From Cloacimonetes bacterium UBA5835 (lineage in GTDB: Bacteria > Cloacimonadota > Cloacimonadia > Cloacimonadales > Cloacimonadaceae): a DNA stretch of 64,000 nt. Position 1 is the stretch's first letter, and the number at the start of each line of letters is the position of its first letter. The notes beneath the pieces were generated by a model. That model was not told where the DNA came from, ran no database searches, and worked only from the letters and a program-made list of their open reading frames with translations. The position numbers were made by a program, and so were the translations under genes. Shown here in pieces: positions 8,029-15,998 of the stretch. The stretch is from positions 1 through 64,000 of the forward strand of contig DJGX01000033.1 of NCBI GenBank assembly GCA_002432865.1. The letters run 5' to 3'.

Positions 8029-9738
8029 ATGGATACTAAAGAAAACACAATTGAAAACAAAGAAGAAAAGGCAGTAACTTCCAATTTTATCCGCTCTATA
8101 ATAGAAAGGGATTTAGAAAGCGGAAAGCATAAAAGTATTGTAACGCGTTTTCCTCCTGAACCCAATGGTTATTTACATATCGGGCATGCCAAATCCATCT
8201 GTTTAAATTTCGGTTTAGCAAAGGACTATCACGGATGTTGTAACTTGCGTTTTGATGATAGCAATCCGGTGAAAGAAGATGTAGAATATGTAAATTCCAT
8301 TATGGAAGATGTTCATTGGTTGGGTTTTGACTGGGGAGAGCATTTATATTATGCATCGAACTATTTTGATAAGCTCTATGAATTTGCGGAATACTTAATT
8401 AACGCAGGAAAGGCCTTCGTTTGTGACCTCTCTTTAGAAGATCTAAAAGAATATAGAGGCACTTTAACTGTTCCGGGGAAAGATAGTCCCTATCGGAATC
8501 GCAGTATAGAAGAAAATCTTGATTTATTCAGAAGAATGAAGATAGGTGAATTTCCTGAAGGGAGCAGAACTTTAAGAGCAAAAATAGATATGGCTTCCCC
8601 AAATTTAAATATGCGCGATCCGGTTATTTACAGAATTAAAAAGACCCATCATCATAGAACAGGAAATGACTGGCAGATTTATCCTATGTATGATTACACC
8701 CATTGCATTTCGGACGCCTTGGAAGGCATAACCCATTCTATCTGCACTCTGGAATTTGAAGACCATAGGCCTCTATACGATTGGTTTTTAGATCAATTAC
8801 CTGTGCCCTGTCATCCGCAACAAATAGAATTTGCCCGTTTGAATCTTGCTTATACAATTATGAGTAAACGGTTATTACTGGATTTAGTAAATAACCATTT
8901 AGTCAGTGGTTGGGATGATCCCAGAATGCCTACAATTGCAGGAATGCGAAGAAGAGGTTTTACTCCGGAAGCAATTAGAGAATTTTCCGAGCGGATTGGA
9001 GTATCCAAAGCTAATTCTATGGTGGATGACGAGCTGCTGATGTTTTGTGTGCGCGAGGATTTAAATAAAAAAGCTCAAAGAAGAATGGTTGTGGTAAATC
9101 CGGTAAAATTAACCATCACAAATTATCCAGAAGGTAAAACAGAAACTTTTGAAGCAGAAAATAATCCGGAAGACCCCTCTAACGGAACAAGAATCATTAA
9201 ATTTTCTCGCAATCTATATATAGAGAAAGATGATTTTAGTGAAAATCCAGCTAAAGGTTGGTTTCGTCTTGCCTTGGGCAAAGAAGTTCGCTTAAAATAC
9301 GCTTATTATATCACTTGCAACGAAGTAATAAAAGACAGCCAGGGAAATATTATAGAATTACTTTGCACTTACGATGAAAAATCACGCGGAGGCTGGACAG
9401 AAGATGGGCGTAAAGTAAAAGGAACTTTGCATTGGGTTTGTGCAGAATCTGCTATACCTGTTGAGTTGCGTTTATATGATCGTCTTTTCACTTTAGCCGA
9501 TATGAGTAATATGGAAGAAGGTAAGTCCTATAAAGATTACTTGAATCCCAATTCGCTTATAGTTAAACAAAACTGTCTGGCAGAAGAGAACTTGCACAAG
9601 GCACAAATAGGAGAACGGTATCAGTTTCTTAGAATCGGCTATTTTAATACTGATTATGAAAGCAAACCAGATGCTCTGATTTTTAACCGAATAGTAGAAT
9701 TAAGGGATAGCTGGGCAAAGCTCAGTAAGAAAAAATAG
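8029..9738 (+). CDS. glnS: Glutaminyl-tRNA synthetase
   Basis: This class I aminoacyl-tRNA synthetase of about 569 residues charges tRNA-Gln with glutamine using ATP. The catalytic HIGH motif is in PPEPNGYLHIGHAKS (HIGH at 50-53). The second signature appears as IMSKRLL. RFDDSNPVKEDVEYV and the later DDPRMPTIAGMRRRG are typical of GlnRS rather than GluRS. The C-terminal half carries the two beta-barrel anticodon-binding domains. Length matches the family (E. coli about 554). The start at ATG 8029 has AAAAGGA 6 bases upstream and is preferred over TTG 8023. Having GlnRS means Gln-tRNA need not be made by transamidation. Confidence 0.97.
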   Translation: MDTKENTIENKEEKAVTSNFIRSIIERDLESGKHKSIVTRFPPEPNGYLHIGHAKSICLNFGLAKDYHGCCNLRFDDSNPVKEDVEYVNSIMEDVHWLGFDWGEHLYYASNYFDKLYEFAEYLINAGKAFVCDLSLEDLKEYRGTLTVPGKDSPYRNRSIEENLDLFRRMKIGEFPEGSRTLRAKIDMASPNLNMRDPVIYRIKKTHHHRTGNDWQIYPMYDYTHCISDALEGITHSICTLEFEDHRPLYDWFLDQLPVPCHPQQIEFARLNLAYTIMSKRLLLDLVNNHLVSGWDDPRMPTIAGMRRRGFTPEAIREFSERIGVSKANSMVDDELLMFCVREDLNKKAQRRMVVVNPVKLTITNYPEGKTETFEAENNPEDPSNGTRIIKFSRNLYIEKDDFSENPAKGWFRLALGKEVRLKYAYYITCNEVIKDSQGNIIELLCTYDEKSRGGWTEDGRKVKGTLHWVCAESAIPVELRLYDRLFTLADMSNMEEGKSYKDYLNPNSLIVKQNCLAEENLHKAQIGERYQFLRIGYFNTDYESKPDALIFNRIVELRDSWAKLSKKK

Positions 9739-9750
9739 AGGGAGGATATT

Positions 9751-9999
9751 ATGGTTTACAAGGTTATTCTTGTAAAAATCGATCAGCGTAGCTCAGAAGC
9801 TACCAAGGTTCAGGATATTTTAACTAAGTATGGATGCAATATTCGTGTTCGATTAGGATTGCATGAGGTATCCAATGAATTCTGTGCTAATGATGGCTTG
9901 GTAGTTTTAGAGGTACAAGGTGATCGAGACATCCTGGATAAGATGATTGAGGAACTGAATGCTCTGGAATATGTGCAAGCTAAGTTAGTAGAAATGTAA
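9751..9999 (+). CDS. Small ACT-like protein, TM1266-type putative hydrogenase regulator
   Basis: The product is 82 residues with the beta-alpha-beta-beta-alpha-beta pattern of ACT/NikR-C-like ferredoxin folds: VYKVILVKID, helix SSEATKVQDILTKYG, RVRLGLHE, LVVLEVQG, helix DILDKMIEELNAL, VQAKLVEM. It resembles the small family called iron-only hydrogenase system regulator (TM1266-like), whose members probably bind a ligand as dimers. The gene starts 12 bases after glnS with GGGAGG upstream, so it is likely cotranscribed with it. Its stop directly abuts the stop of the convergent glycosyltransferase gene. No hydrogenase gene is nearby, so the function is open. Confidence 0.6.
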   Translation: MVYKVILVKIDQRSSEATKVQDILTKYGCNIRVRLGLHEVSNEFCANDGLVVLEVQGDRDILDKMIEELNALEYVQAKLVEM

Positions 10000-11103
10000 T
10001 TATTTCCAGGTGTATTTTCCTACCGTCCCCCGCACAGCATAATAAATAAACTGAGCGGGAAAGATCAAAATTTGGACAGGATACAAAAAGCCGAGTTTGC
10101 TTCTACTGATTTGTCTTAAATGACTTTGTGAAAAAGCAAACTCGGCTATTGTTTTAAGAAAAAGAGAAAGCTGAATTGTTTTGGTGCTCTTTTTGCTCAT
10201 CACTTGCCACAGAGCAAGATAAAATAAACAAAAATAGATAAAAACAAAAGCAGAGAGCCCTTTTAGCCACCAAGGATGATATCTGAATTTGGAAGCCCTG
10301 CGAATATTAGTTTGATGATGTTTATTTCTATCAGTGCCATCAATTGAAACAACCTGCATTGCTGAAGAAGGATTATAGGCAGCTTTTCTGATTTTAGGCA
10401 TCATCTTCATTAGTAGAAGGTCATCATCCCCTGATCGTAAATGTCCAATACCTTCAAAACCACCGCTTTCATAAAATACTTTCTTTCGGTAAACCATATT
10501 ACAAGCGCTGCTGGTGAAGGGAACTTTATAGTATAAACCTGCTGCAGCTAAAGCATAATATACACTTCTCTCAAAATTTTTTAGCCGAAAGATAGTTCCG
10601 TCCTTCGTTCTTTTCAAAACAGAATAGGAAAGCAGATAATCTATATCTTTATCCAAAGAACGGTTGATTTCTTTTAACCAGGAAACAGGAACAAGGCAAT
10701 CAGCATCAGTAAAAGCAAGAATATCATATCGGGATTCATCAATACCTTGTTGTAAGGCAGCTTTTTTGCCAATCAAGGGAGGAGTCTCAGTGTAAAAATC
10801 TATAACCTTTAAGTTTGGAACTATATTTTGGGTAGCTAAAAACTCCGTACTCCCGTCATTGCTATGATCATTAATCAGGATTATTTCATATTTACCTTCG
10901 GGATAATCCAAATGGGTTAGTGAATTAAGCAGATTGGGCAGATTCGTTCTTTCATTTCTGGCAGGAATAATGATGGAGATTTCTTGAAAAACTTCAGGAA
11001 CAACCTTTTTTTTATCCTCCAAGATTATCTTATGGACACCCCGCTTTAGCCAAATTAAAAAGGCTGAATAAAGCAAAGTAAGCAAAGGAAAAACTCTTTT
11101 CAT
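10000..11103 (-). CDS. Membrane glycosyltransferase, family 2
   Basis: This 367-residue GT-A protein has a hydrophobic N-terminus, then ISIIIPARNERTNLPNLL, the typical GT2 opening. The first aspartates are in INDHSNDGS, the DxD-like motif is LAFTDADCLVP, and a catalytic-base-like region SGDDDLLLMKMM follows. Two or three hydrophobic segments end the protein, so the enzyme is membrane-bound and uses a nucleotide sugar. HHQTNIRRASKFRYH takes the place of the Q/RxxRW-like motif. It starts in a four-base ATGA overlap with dnaX and is coexpressed with it. Acceptor and sugar are unknown. Confidence 0.85.
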   Translation of the reverse strand: MKRVFPLLTLLYSAFLIWLKRGVHKIILEDKKKVVPEVFQEISIIIPARNERTNLPNLLNSLTHLDYPEGKYEIILINDHSNDGSTEFLATQNIVPNLKVIDFYTETPPLIGKKAALQQGIDESRYDILAFTDADCLVPVSWLKEINRSLDKDIDYLLSYSVLKRTKDGTIFRLKNFERSVYYALAAAGLYYKVPFTSSACNMVYRKKVFYESGGFEGIGHLRSGDDDLLLMKMMPKIRKAAYNPSSAMQVVSIDGTDRNKHHQTNIRRASKFRYHPWWLKGLSAFVFIYFCLFYLALWQVMSKKSTKTIQLSLFLKTIAEFAFSQSHLRQISRSKLGFLYPVQILIFPAQFIYYAVRGTVGKYTWK

Positions 11104-12725
11104 AGAGTTTTAACTAACACAGAATCAGTAAGCTTAACGAATTTATCTATTTCTGGATTTTCCTGTTTTATATCTTCCAGGGTAGTATGTTGGATATTTA
11201 CTTTTGTAGGTGGCTCTGTTTCTTGAAGATGAAGAGATATTTTAACGGGTTTTTCGAATAACTCAGAAATTGAGGATTCCAGAGCTTCCAGATTTGTTTT
11301 CAAGCAATTGTAAAATGTATTCCCTTCCACAGTGAGGCAGAGTTTCTTACCTTCTGCTTTTTTACTGGTTGTACTTTCCAGAGCGATAGCACACATTTGG
11401 CTAATCTTCTTTGCGCGAGTTAAAATGCGTTGCCAGAGCTGTTCTAAATTATCTTGAGTAAATTGCAATTTGACTACAGTAGTTTCCTCTTTGGAAATTG
11501 CATCCGGAATTTTTACTGCACTTTCTTTTGTAGAATCTTTACTTTGAACAGGTTGCGATTGAGCTGAAGAAATATTGGAGATAGGTTGAGTTTGAGTAAT
11601 AGACCCGTAATTGAGCTTTTCTATTATTTTGGCAATATCTTCCATCTCATCCAGTTTGCATAGTTTTATCATTAGAGCTTCTAAAATGAGGTATGGATTG
11701 CTACTTGTTTTCAAATCTGTTTTACAGGCAATAAGATAGGAAAGGATATACATAAGTTTATTTTGACCAAATAACTTTGCCAGCTCATCAAACATTACCT
11801 GTTCGTCCTGATTGATATCTTTAATTTGAACTTGTAATTTCCGCAAAAGGAGGATACGAATAAAATCCTGCATTCCGGAAATAAACTCCTGCAGATCTAT
11901 TCCCTGTTCAAAAATCTGATGCAGTTCATTGATCAGTGTTTGAGCATTTTTTTCATAGATAAGAGTAAGAAAATTGTGGTATATTTGATTGGGAATAACA
12001 CTAAAAATTTGGCGGACTTTATCTATAGTAATGTTATTCATACAGTAGGAAATTGCTTGATCCATCAAAGAAAGCGCATCACGCATACCTCCATCTGCTT
12101 TGCGAGCAATAAGATATAGTGATTCAGTATCAATCGTAATGCCTTCCATTAAACTAATTTCCTGCAACCGCTGAACTATGGAATCAATGGGAATGCGTTT
12201 AAAATCATAACGCTGACAACGAGAGATAATAGTGGGCAAAACCTTTTGCGGCTCCGTTGTAGCAAAAATAAAAATAACATTGTCTGGTGGTTCTTCCAAG
12301 GTTTTCAGTAAAGCATTAAAAGCATTTTTGGAGAGCATATGCACTTCATCAATAATATATATCTTATATTTAGAACCACTGGCAGGATAAAGAAGTTCAT
12401 GTTGCAATTCTCTGATATCATCCACACTGGTATTAGAAGCTCCGTCGATTTCTATTACATCGGGGGAAGTTCCTGCTGTTATTTCTGCACAATTGGAACA
12501 GCTATTACAGGGAGTGATAGTTGGTCCATTTACGCAATTTAAACTTTTGGCAAGAATTCGAGCCAAAGAAGTCTTCCCCACACCTCTAGGTCCGGTAAAT
12601 AAATAGGCATGGGCTATGCGATTTGTAGAAATAGCGCTTTGGAGAATTTCCGTTATATGATCTTGAGCATAGACCTCTTTAAAGCTTTGGGGGCGATATT
12701 TTCTGGCTAAAACTATGTAACTCAT
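11100..12725 (-). CDS. dnaX: DNA polymerase III gamma/tau subunit (clamp loader ATPase)
   Basis: This 541-residue protein is the AAA+ motor of the clamp loader. It begins with YIVLARKYRPQSFKEVYAQ. Walker A GPRGVGKT is at residues 45-52, and the zinc-binding cysteines are C64, C73, C76 and C79. DEVHMLSKNAFNALLKTLEEPP carries Walker B from residue 126, and SRCQRYDF holds the sensor/arginine finger. Domain III follows, then a Ser/Thr/Gln-rich linker and a tau-like C-terminal domain. No programmed frameshift site was examined in detail. Length fits a tau-type product. The downstream glycosyltransferase overlaps its stop. Confidence 0.95.
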   Translation of the reverse strand: MSYIVLARKYRPQSFKEVYAQDHITEILQSAISTNRIAHAYLFTGPRGVGKTSLARILAKSLNCVNGPTITPCNSCSNCAEITAGTSPDVIEIDGASNTSVDDIRELQHELLYPASGSKYKIYIIDEVHMLSKNAFNALLKTLEEPPDNVIFIFATTEPQKVLPTIISRCQRYDFKRIPIDSIVQRLQEISLMEGITIDTESLYLIARKADGGMRDALSLMDQAISYCMNNITIDKVRQIFSVIPNQIYHNFLTLIYEKNAQTLINELHQIFEQGIDLQEFISGMQDFIRILLLRKLQVQIKDINQDEQVMFDELAKLFGQNKLMYILSYLIACKTDLKTSSNPYLILEALMIKLCKLDEMEDIAKIIEKLNYGSITQTQPISNISSAQSQPVQSKDSTKESAVKIPDAISKEETTVVKLQFTQDNLEQLWQRILTRAKKISQMCAIALESTTSKKAEGKKLCLTVEGNTFYNCLKTNLEALESSISELFEKPVKISLHLQETEPPTKVNIQHTTLEDIKQENPEIDKFVKLTDSVLVKTL

Positions 12726-12878
12726 CTATCCTCTCATACATTTGTTTTTAATTTTTACAATTAACCATTATTCCCAATGCCCATTTTTAAGCAAGTATTT
12801 TCTGCTGGACAGATTACTGGCTCTCTGTTTTAATTGTTTTGTAAATATAATTACTTAGTCCAATTGGAGGATTTTAAA

Positions 12879-14099
12879 ATGAAACTGGAAGGAAAAGTTG
12901 TTATTGCCCAAGGAGGAGGTCCTACAGCTGTGATTAATCAATCGCTGGTAGGAGTAACTTTGGAAGCACGTAAGTTTACACAGGTTACCCGTGTTTATGG
13001 AGCACTTTATGGAGTTCAGGGCATCGTTAATGAAGAGTTTGTAGATTTAACCCAGGAAACAACTCACAATTTGGAACAGATTGCCAATACACCTTCTTCT
13101 GCATTACTCTCTACGCGTGATAAACCTGATGAAAAGTACTGTATGGAAATCTTTAAGGTCTTAAAGGCACACGATGTAAGATACTTTTTTTATATTGGAG
13201 GCAACGATTCTGCAGATACAGTTCGTATAGTAAATGAACAAGCAACTAAAGCGGATTATGAATTCAGGGCTATTCATATTCCTAAGACTATCGATAACGA
13301 TTTAGTTATGAATGATCATACTCCCGGTTTTGGCTCTGCGGCAAGATTTGTTGCTTCAGCTTTTACTGGTGCCAATTTAGATAATCGCGCTTTGCCCGGA
13401 GTATATATTGGTGTGGTTATGGGGCGGCATGCTGGTTTTTTAACTGCTTCCTCTGCGATGGCACAAAAATATCCTGATGATGGACCTCATCTTATTTATT
13501 TACCCGAACGTCCTTTCCATCGGGATACATTTCTAAGTGATGTTAAAAGAGTTTATGATCTATACGGCAGATGTGTGATAGCTGTTTCTGAAGGTATTGT
13601 AGATGATAAAGGGATTCCTATTGTAACCAAGCTTTCTAACAATCAAGAAAAGGATGCTCATGGTAATATTCAACTTTCAGGAACAGGAGCATTAGGAGAT
13701 TTACTTAGTGATTTGGTTCGCACAAAATTGAAAATTAAACGGGTGCGGAGTGATACTTTTGGTTATTTACAACGTTCTTTCATAGGTTGCGTAAGCGATG
13801 TTGATCAGCATGAAGCACGCGAAGTGGGTGAACGTGCAGCTCATTATGCTATCTGGTATAATATGGATGGTTCAATTTCAATTCAGAGAACCGGTTTTTA
13901 CTCTGTAAATTATCAGCTGGAAAATCTAAGTGAGATTGCTGGAAAAACAAGAATTATGCCCAATAACTTCATTAATACTGAAGGAAATGGCATTACTGAT
14001 GATTTTAGGTATTATGTAAGACCATTGCTGGGATCAGGATTTCCTGTGGCACATCGCTTAAGAGCTCCTAAAGTAGCTAAACTGCTATTGGAAAGATAG
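12879..14099 (+). CDS. pfp: 6-phosphofructokinase, probably pyrophosphate-dependent
   Basis: The protein is 406 residues of the phosphofructokinase A family. The N-terminal phosphate loop is QGGGPTAVINQS. The nucleotide/pyrophosphate site reads IGGNDSADT, with GGND at residues 107-110. The catalytic motif is PKTIDND at 135-141, followed by MGRHAGFLTA. In this family an Asp in the fourth position of GGxD, in place of the Gly of ATP enzymes, is the marker of pyrophosphate use, so a PPi-dependent reversible enzyme of glycolysis/gluconeogenesis is likely. The start at ATG 12879 is fixed by GGAGG 8 bases upstream; an upstream in-frame extension to 12834 lacks family similarity. Confidence 0.9.
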   Translation: MKLEGKVVIAQGGGPTAVINQSLVGVTLEARKFTQVTRVYGALYGVQGIVNEEFVDLTQETTHNLEQIANTPSSALLSTRDKPDEKYCMEIFKVLKAHDVRYFFYIGGNDSADTVRIVNEQATKADYEFRAIHIPKTIDNDLVMNDHTPGFGSAARFVASAFTGANLDNRALPGVYIGVVMGRHAGFLTASSAMAQKYPDDGPHLIYLPERPFHRDTFLSDVKRVYDLYGRCVIAVSEGIVDDKGIPIVTKLSNNQEKDAHGNIQLSGTGALGDLLSDLVRTKLKIKRVRSDTFGYLQRSFIGCVSDVDQHEAREVGERAAHYAIWYNMDGSISIQRTGFYSVNYQLENLSEIAGKTRIMPNNFINTEGNGITDDFRYYVRPLLGSGFPVAHRLRAPKVAKLLLER

Positions 14100-14373
14100 G
14101 TGGACAGTTTTAGAGATATCGGGATATATAATTATGATAAAGACGAGCTTTATTTGCCTCAGATAGGATCTAAATTCTGAAGTGATTACTGTGAATATAC
14201 CATTTAAACATTCCGATAATTCCTATAGAGAGAATTACTCATAATTGCTTCATCTTGTTTCAGGTTGCATTATTATGGCAATTAAGAGTGATGTACTCCT
14301 TTTATTTACTTAACGATAGCGTTCGTCGAAAATTGTTTTCCGCTTTTTTAGCTAATTATTTATTCAGAATTTT

Positions 14374-14391
14374 ACAGGATCGCAATCCTGT
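14374..14391. repeat. Perfect 7-bp inverted repeat, REP-like
   Basis: ACAGGAT and ATCCTGT flank a CGCA loop. It is followed by TATTATT rather than a clean T-run and lies 275 bases after the upstream stop, so it is not an obvious terminator. A related but imperfect phrase (GCAGAATTCCGATCCTGC) sits near 695-712. Confidence 0.6.
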
Positions 14392-14428
14392 ATTATTGCT
14401 GCCCTATCTTATAATCTTTTTTTCTCAC

Positions 14429-14456
14429 TTGACATAAAATGATAGCTATATTTAAA
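14429..14456 (+). promoter_or_regulatory. Candidate promoter of gdhA
   Basis: CACTTGACAT provides TTGACA at 14429-14434, and TTTAAA lies at 14451-14456, 16 bases away. The predicted start of transcription is about 30 bases upstream of the gdhA ATG. Confidence 0.45.
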
Positions 14457-14491
14457 GGTATATAAAATAAAAATCAGTTATGGAGGAACTA

Positions 14492-15829
14492 ATGACCATC
14501 AATGATTTTATGGCCAAAGTCGCAGCCAAGAATCCTGGCGAGCCTGAATTCTTACAGGCAGTTAAAGAAGTTGTGGAAACAGTTTGGGATGTTTATGTAA
14601 ACAACCCTCGTTTCGTGAAAGCCAATATCCTTGAACGTATTGTAGAGCCCGAACGGGTCATCATTTTCCGTGTCCCTTGGATGGATGATAAGGGTGAAGT
14701 TCAAGTAAATCGCGGTTACCGCGTACAATTTAACAGTGCAATTGGACCCTATAAAGGTGGATTGCGTTTTCATCCAAGTGTAAATCTTTCCATTCTTAAG
14801 TTCTTGGGTTTTGAGCAGATTTTCAAAAACAGCTTAACCACTCTTCCTATGGGAGGAGGTAAAGGTGGAAGTGATTTCGACGCCAGAGGAAAAAGCGATG
14901 CCGAAATAATGCGTTTCTGTCAATCTTTTATGACAGAACTGTTCCGTTATATTGGACCCAACACTGATGTCCCAGCTGGTGATATTGGTGTAGGAGCTCG
15001 TGAAATTGGTTACCTTTTTGGAATGTATAAAAAGTTACAAAATGAATTTACTGGTGTTTTTACTGGCAAAGGTCTTAATTGGGGTGGAAGTTTAGTCCGT
15101 CCTGAAGCCACAGGTTTTGGTGTGGTTTATTTCACGGAAGAGATGCTGAAGACCAAAGGGGAAACAATTAAAGGTAAGAGAGTAGCCATTTCCGGTTTTG
15201 GAAATGTTGCTTGGGGTGCCGTACAAAAAGTTAATCACCTTGGTGGAAAAGTTGTAACTATCTCTGGTCCCGATGGTTATATTTTAGATGAAGATGGAAT
15301 CAGTGGTGAAAAAATTGATTATATGGTTGAATTGCGTGCTTCTAATAATGACCGTGTAAAAGATTATGCAGATAAATATCCTAACGCAAAATTCTTCCCT
15401 GGAAAGCGCCCCTGGGAAGTGAAAGTTGATGTTGCTATTCCTTGTGCTACACAAAACGAACTTAATGGAGACGATGCAAGATCACTGATTAATAATGGTG
15501 TTTTCTGTGTTACAGAAGCAGCTAATATGCCTTGTACTCCTGAAGCAATGGAAATTTTCTTGAATTCCAAAATTCTTTATGCTCCTGGGAAAGCTGCTAA
15601 TGCAGGTGGTGTAGCCACAAGCGGATTAGAAATGAGCCAAAATTCTATTCGCCTTAGCTGGAGCAGAGAAGAAGTTGATGAAAAACTTCATGGAATTATG
15701 CAAAATATCCATAAAGCTTGTGTGGAAAGTGGTAAAGAAGCCGATGGCTATGTAAATTATGTTAAGGGTGCCAATATTGCTGGATTCCTGAAAGTAGCCA
15801 ATGCTATGTGTGATCAGGGTATTGTGTAA
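14492..15829 (+). CDS. gdhA: Glutamate dehydrogenase, NAD(P)-type, hexameric
   Basis: This 445-residue enzyme interconverts glutamate with 2-oxoglutarate and ammonia. Family motifs include GPYKGGLRFHPSVNLSILKF, the substrate-lysine region LPMGGGKGGSDFD, then PAGDIGVGAREIGYLFG. The Rossmann loop is VAISGFGNVAWGAVQK, followed by SGPDGYI, and the end is ANAGGVATSGLEMSQNS. Length and motif order match the E. coli GdhA subgroup (447 residues), which is usually NADP-linked. The start at ATG 14492 has TGGAGG 5 bases upstream; ATG 14480 overlaps that ribosome-binding site and is rejected. A strong terminator follows. In an amino-acid-fermenting bacterium it may run in the deaminating direction (inference). 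Confidence 0.95.
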   Translation: MTINDFMAKVAAKNPGEPEFLQAVKEVVETVWDVYVNNPRFVKANILERIVEPERVIIFRVPWMDDKGEVQVNRGYRVQFNSAIGPYKGGLRFHPSVNLSILKFLGFEQIFKNSLTTLPMGGGKGGSDFDARGKSDAEIMRFCQSFMTELFRYIGPNTDVPAGDIGVGAREIGYLFGMYKKLQNEFTGVFTGKGLNWGGSLVRPEATGFGVVYFTEEMLKTKGETIKGKRVAISGFGNVAWGAVQKVNHLGGKVVTISGPDGYILDEDGISGEKIDYMVELRASNNDRVKDYADKYPNAKFFPGKRPWEVKVDVAIPCATQNELNGDDARSLINNGVFCVTEAANMPCTPEAMEIFLNSKILYAPGKAANAGGVATSGLEMSQNSIRLSWSREEVDEKLHGIMQNIHKACVESGKEADGYVNYVKGANIAGFLKVANAMCDQGIV

Positions 15830-15854
15830 ACCCCCTAATCTCTCTAAAATAGAT

Positions 15855-15889
15855 AAAGCCCGTATCGGTAAGTCGTTACGGGCTTTTTT
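15855..15889 (+). terminator. Rho-independent terminator of gdhA
   Basis: AAAGCCCGTA pairs perfectly with TACGGGCTTT around a 12-base loop and is followed by a T-run. It begins 25 bases after the gdhA stop. Confidence 0.9.
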
Positions 15890-15918
15890 GTATTGATTTT
15901 GTCTTCTTCTATCATAAT

Positions 15919-15959
15919 AAAGGTGTAAAGGTTACTATATCAGTTTTTTACACCTTTTT
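15919..15959. terminator. Hairpin between convergent gdhA and the oxidoreductase gene
   Basis: AAAGGTGTAAA (15919-15929) pairs with TTTACACCTTT (15947-15957), with Ts on the plus side and an AT-rich tail on the minus side. It lies 40 bases past the stop of the minus-strand oxidoreductase gene, and probably terminates that transcript and backs up the gdhA terminator. Confidence 0.7.
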
Positions 15960-15998
15960 CGTTGACTTCAAGAGACCGAGAGAAAAGTATCATAATCG

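Larger units (their letters stand above)
14100..14491. other. Intergenic region between phosphofructokinase and gdhA
   Basis: There is no gene here: a 60-codon frame at 14255-14437 is hydrophobic without a ribosome-binding site and overlaps the promoter. The region holds a perfect palindrome, ACAGGAT-CGCA-ATCCTGT (14374-14391), and the gdhA promoter candidate. Confidence 0.6.

Noticed and set aside
12834..12878. N-terminal extension of the phosphofructokinase gene
   Set aside because: The extension does not resemble the family, whereas ATG 12879 has GGAGG at 8 bases.
14255..14437. 60-codon frame before gdhA
   Set aside because: It overlaps the palindrome and the promoter, has no ribosome-binding site, and its hydrophobic content follows from AT-rich DNA.
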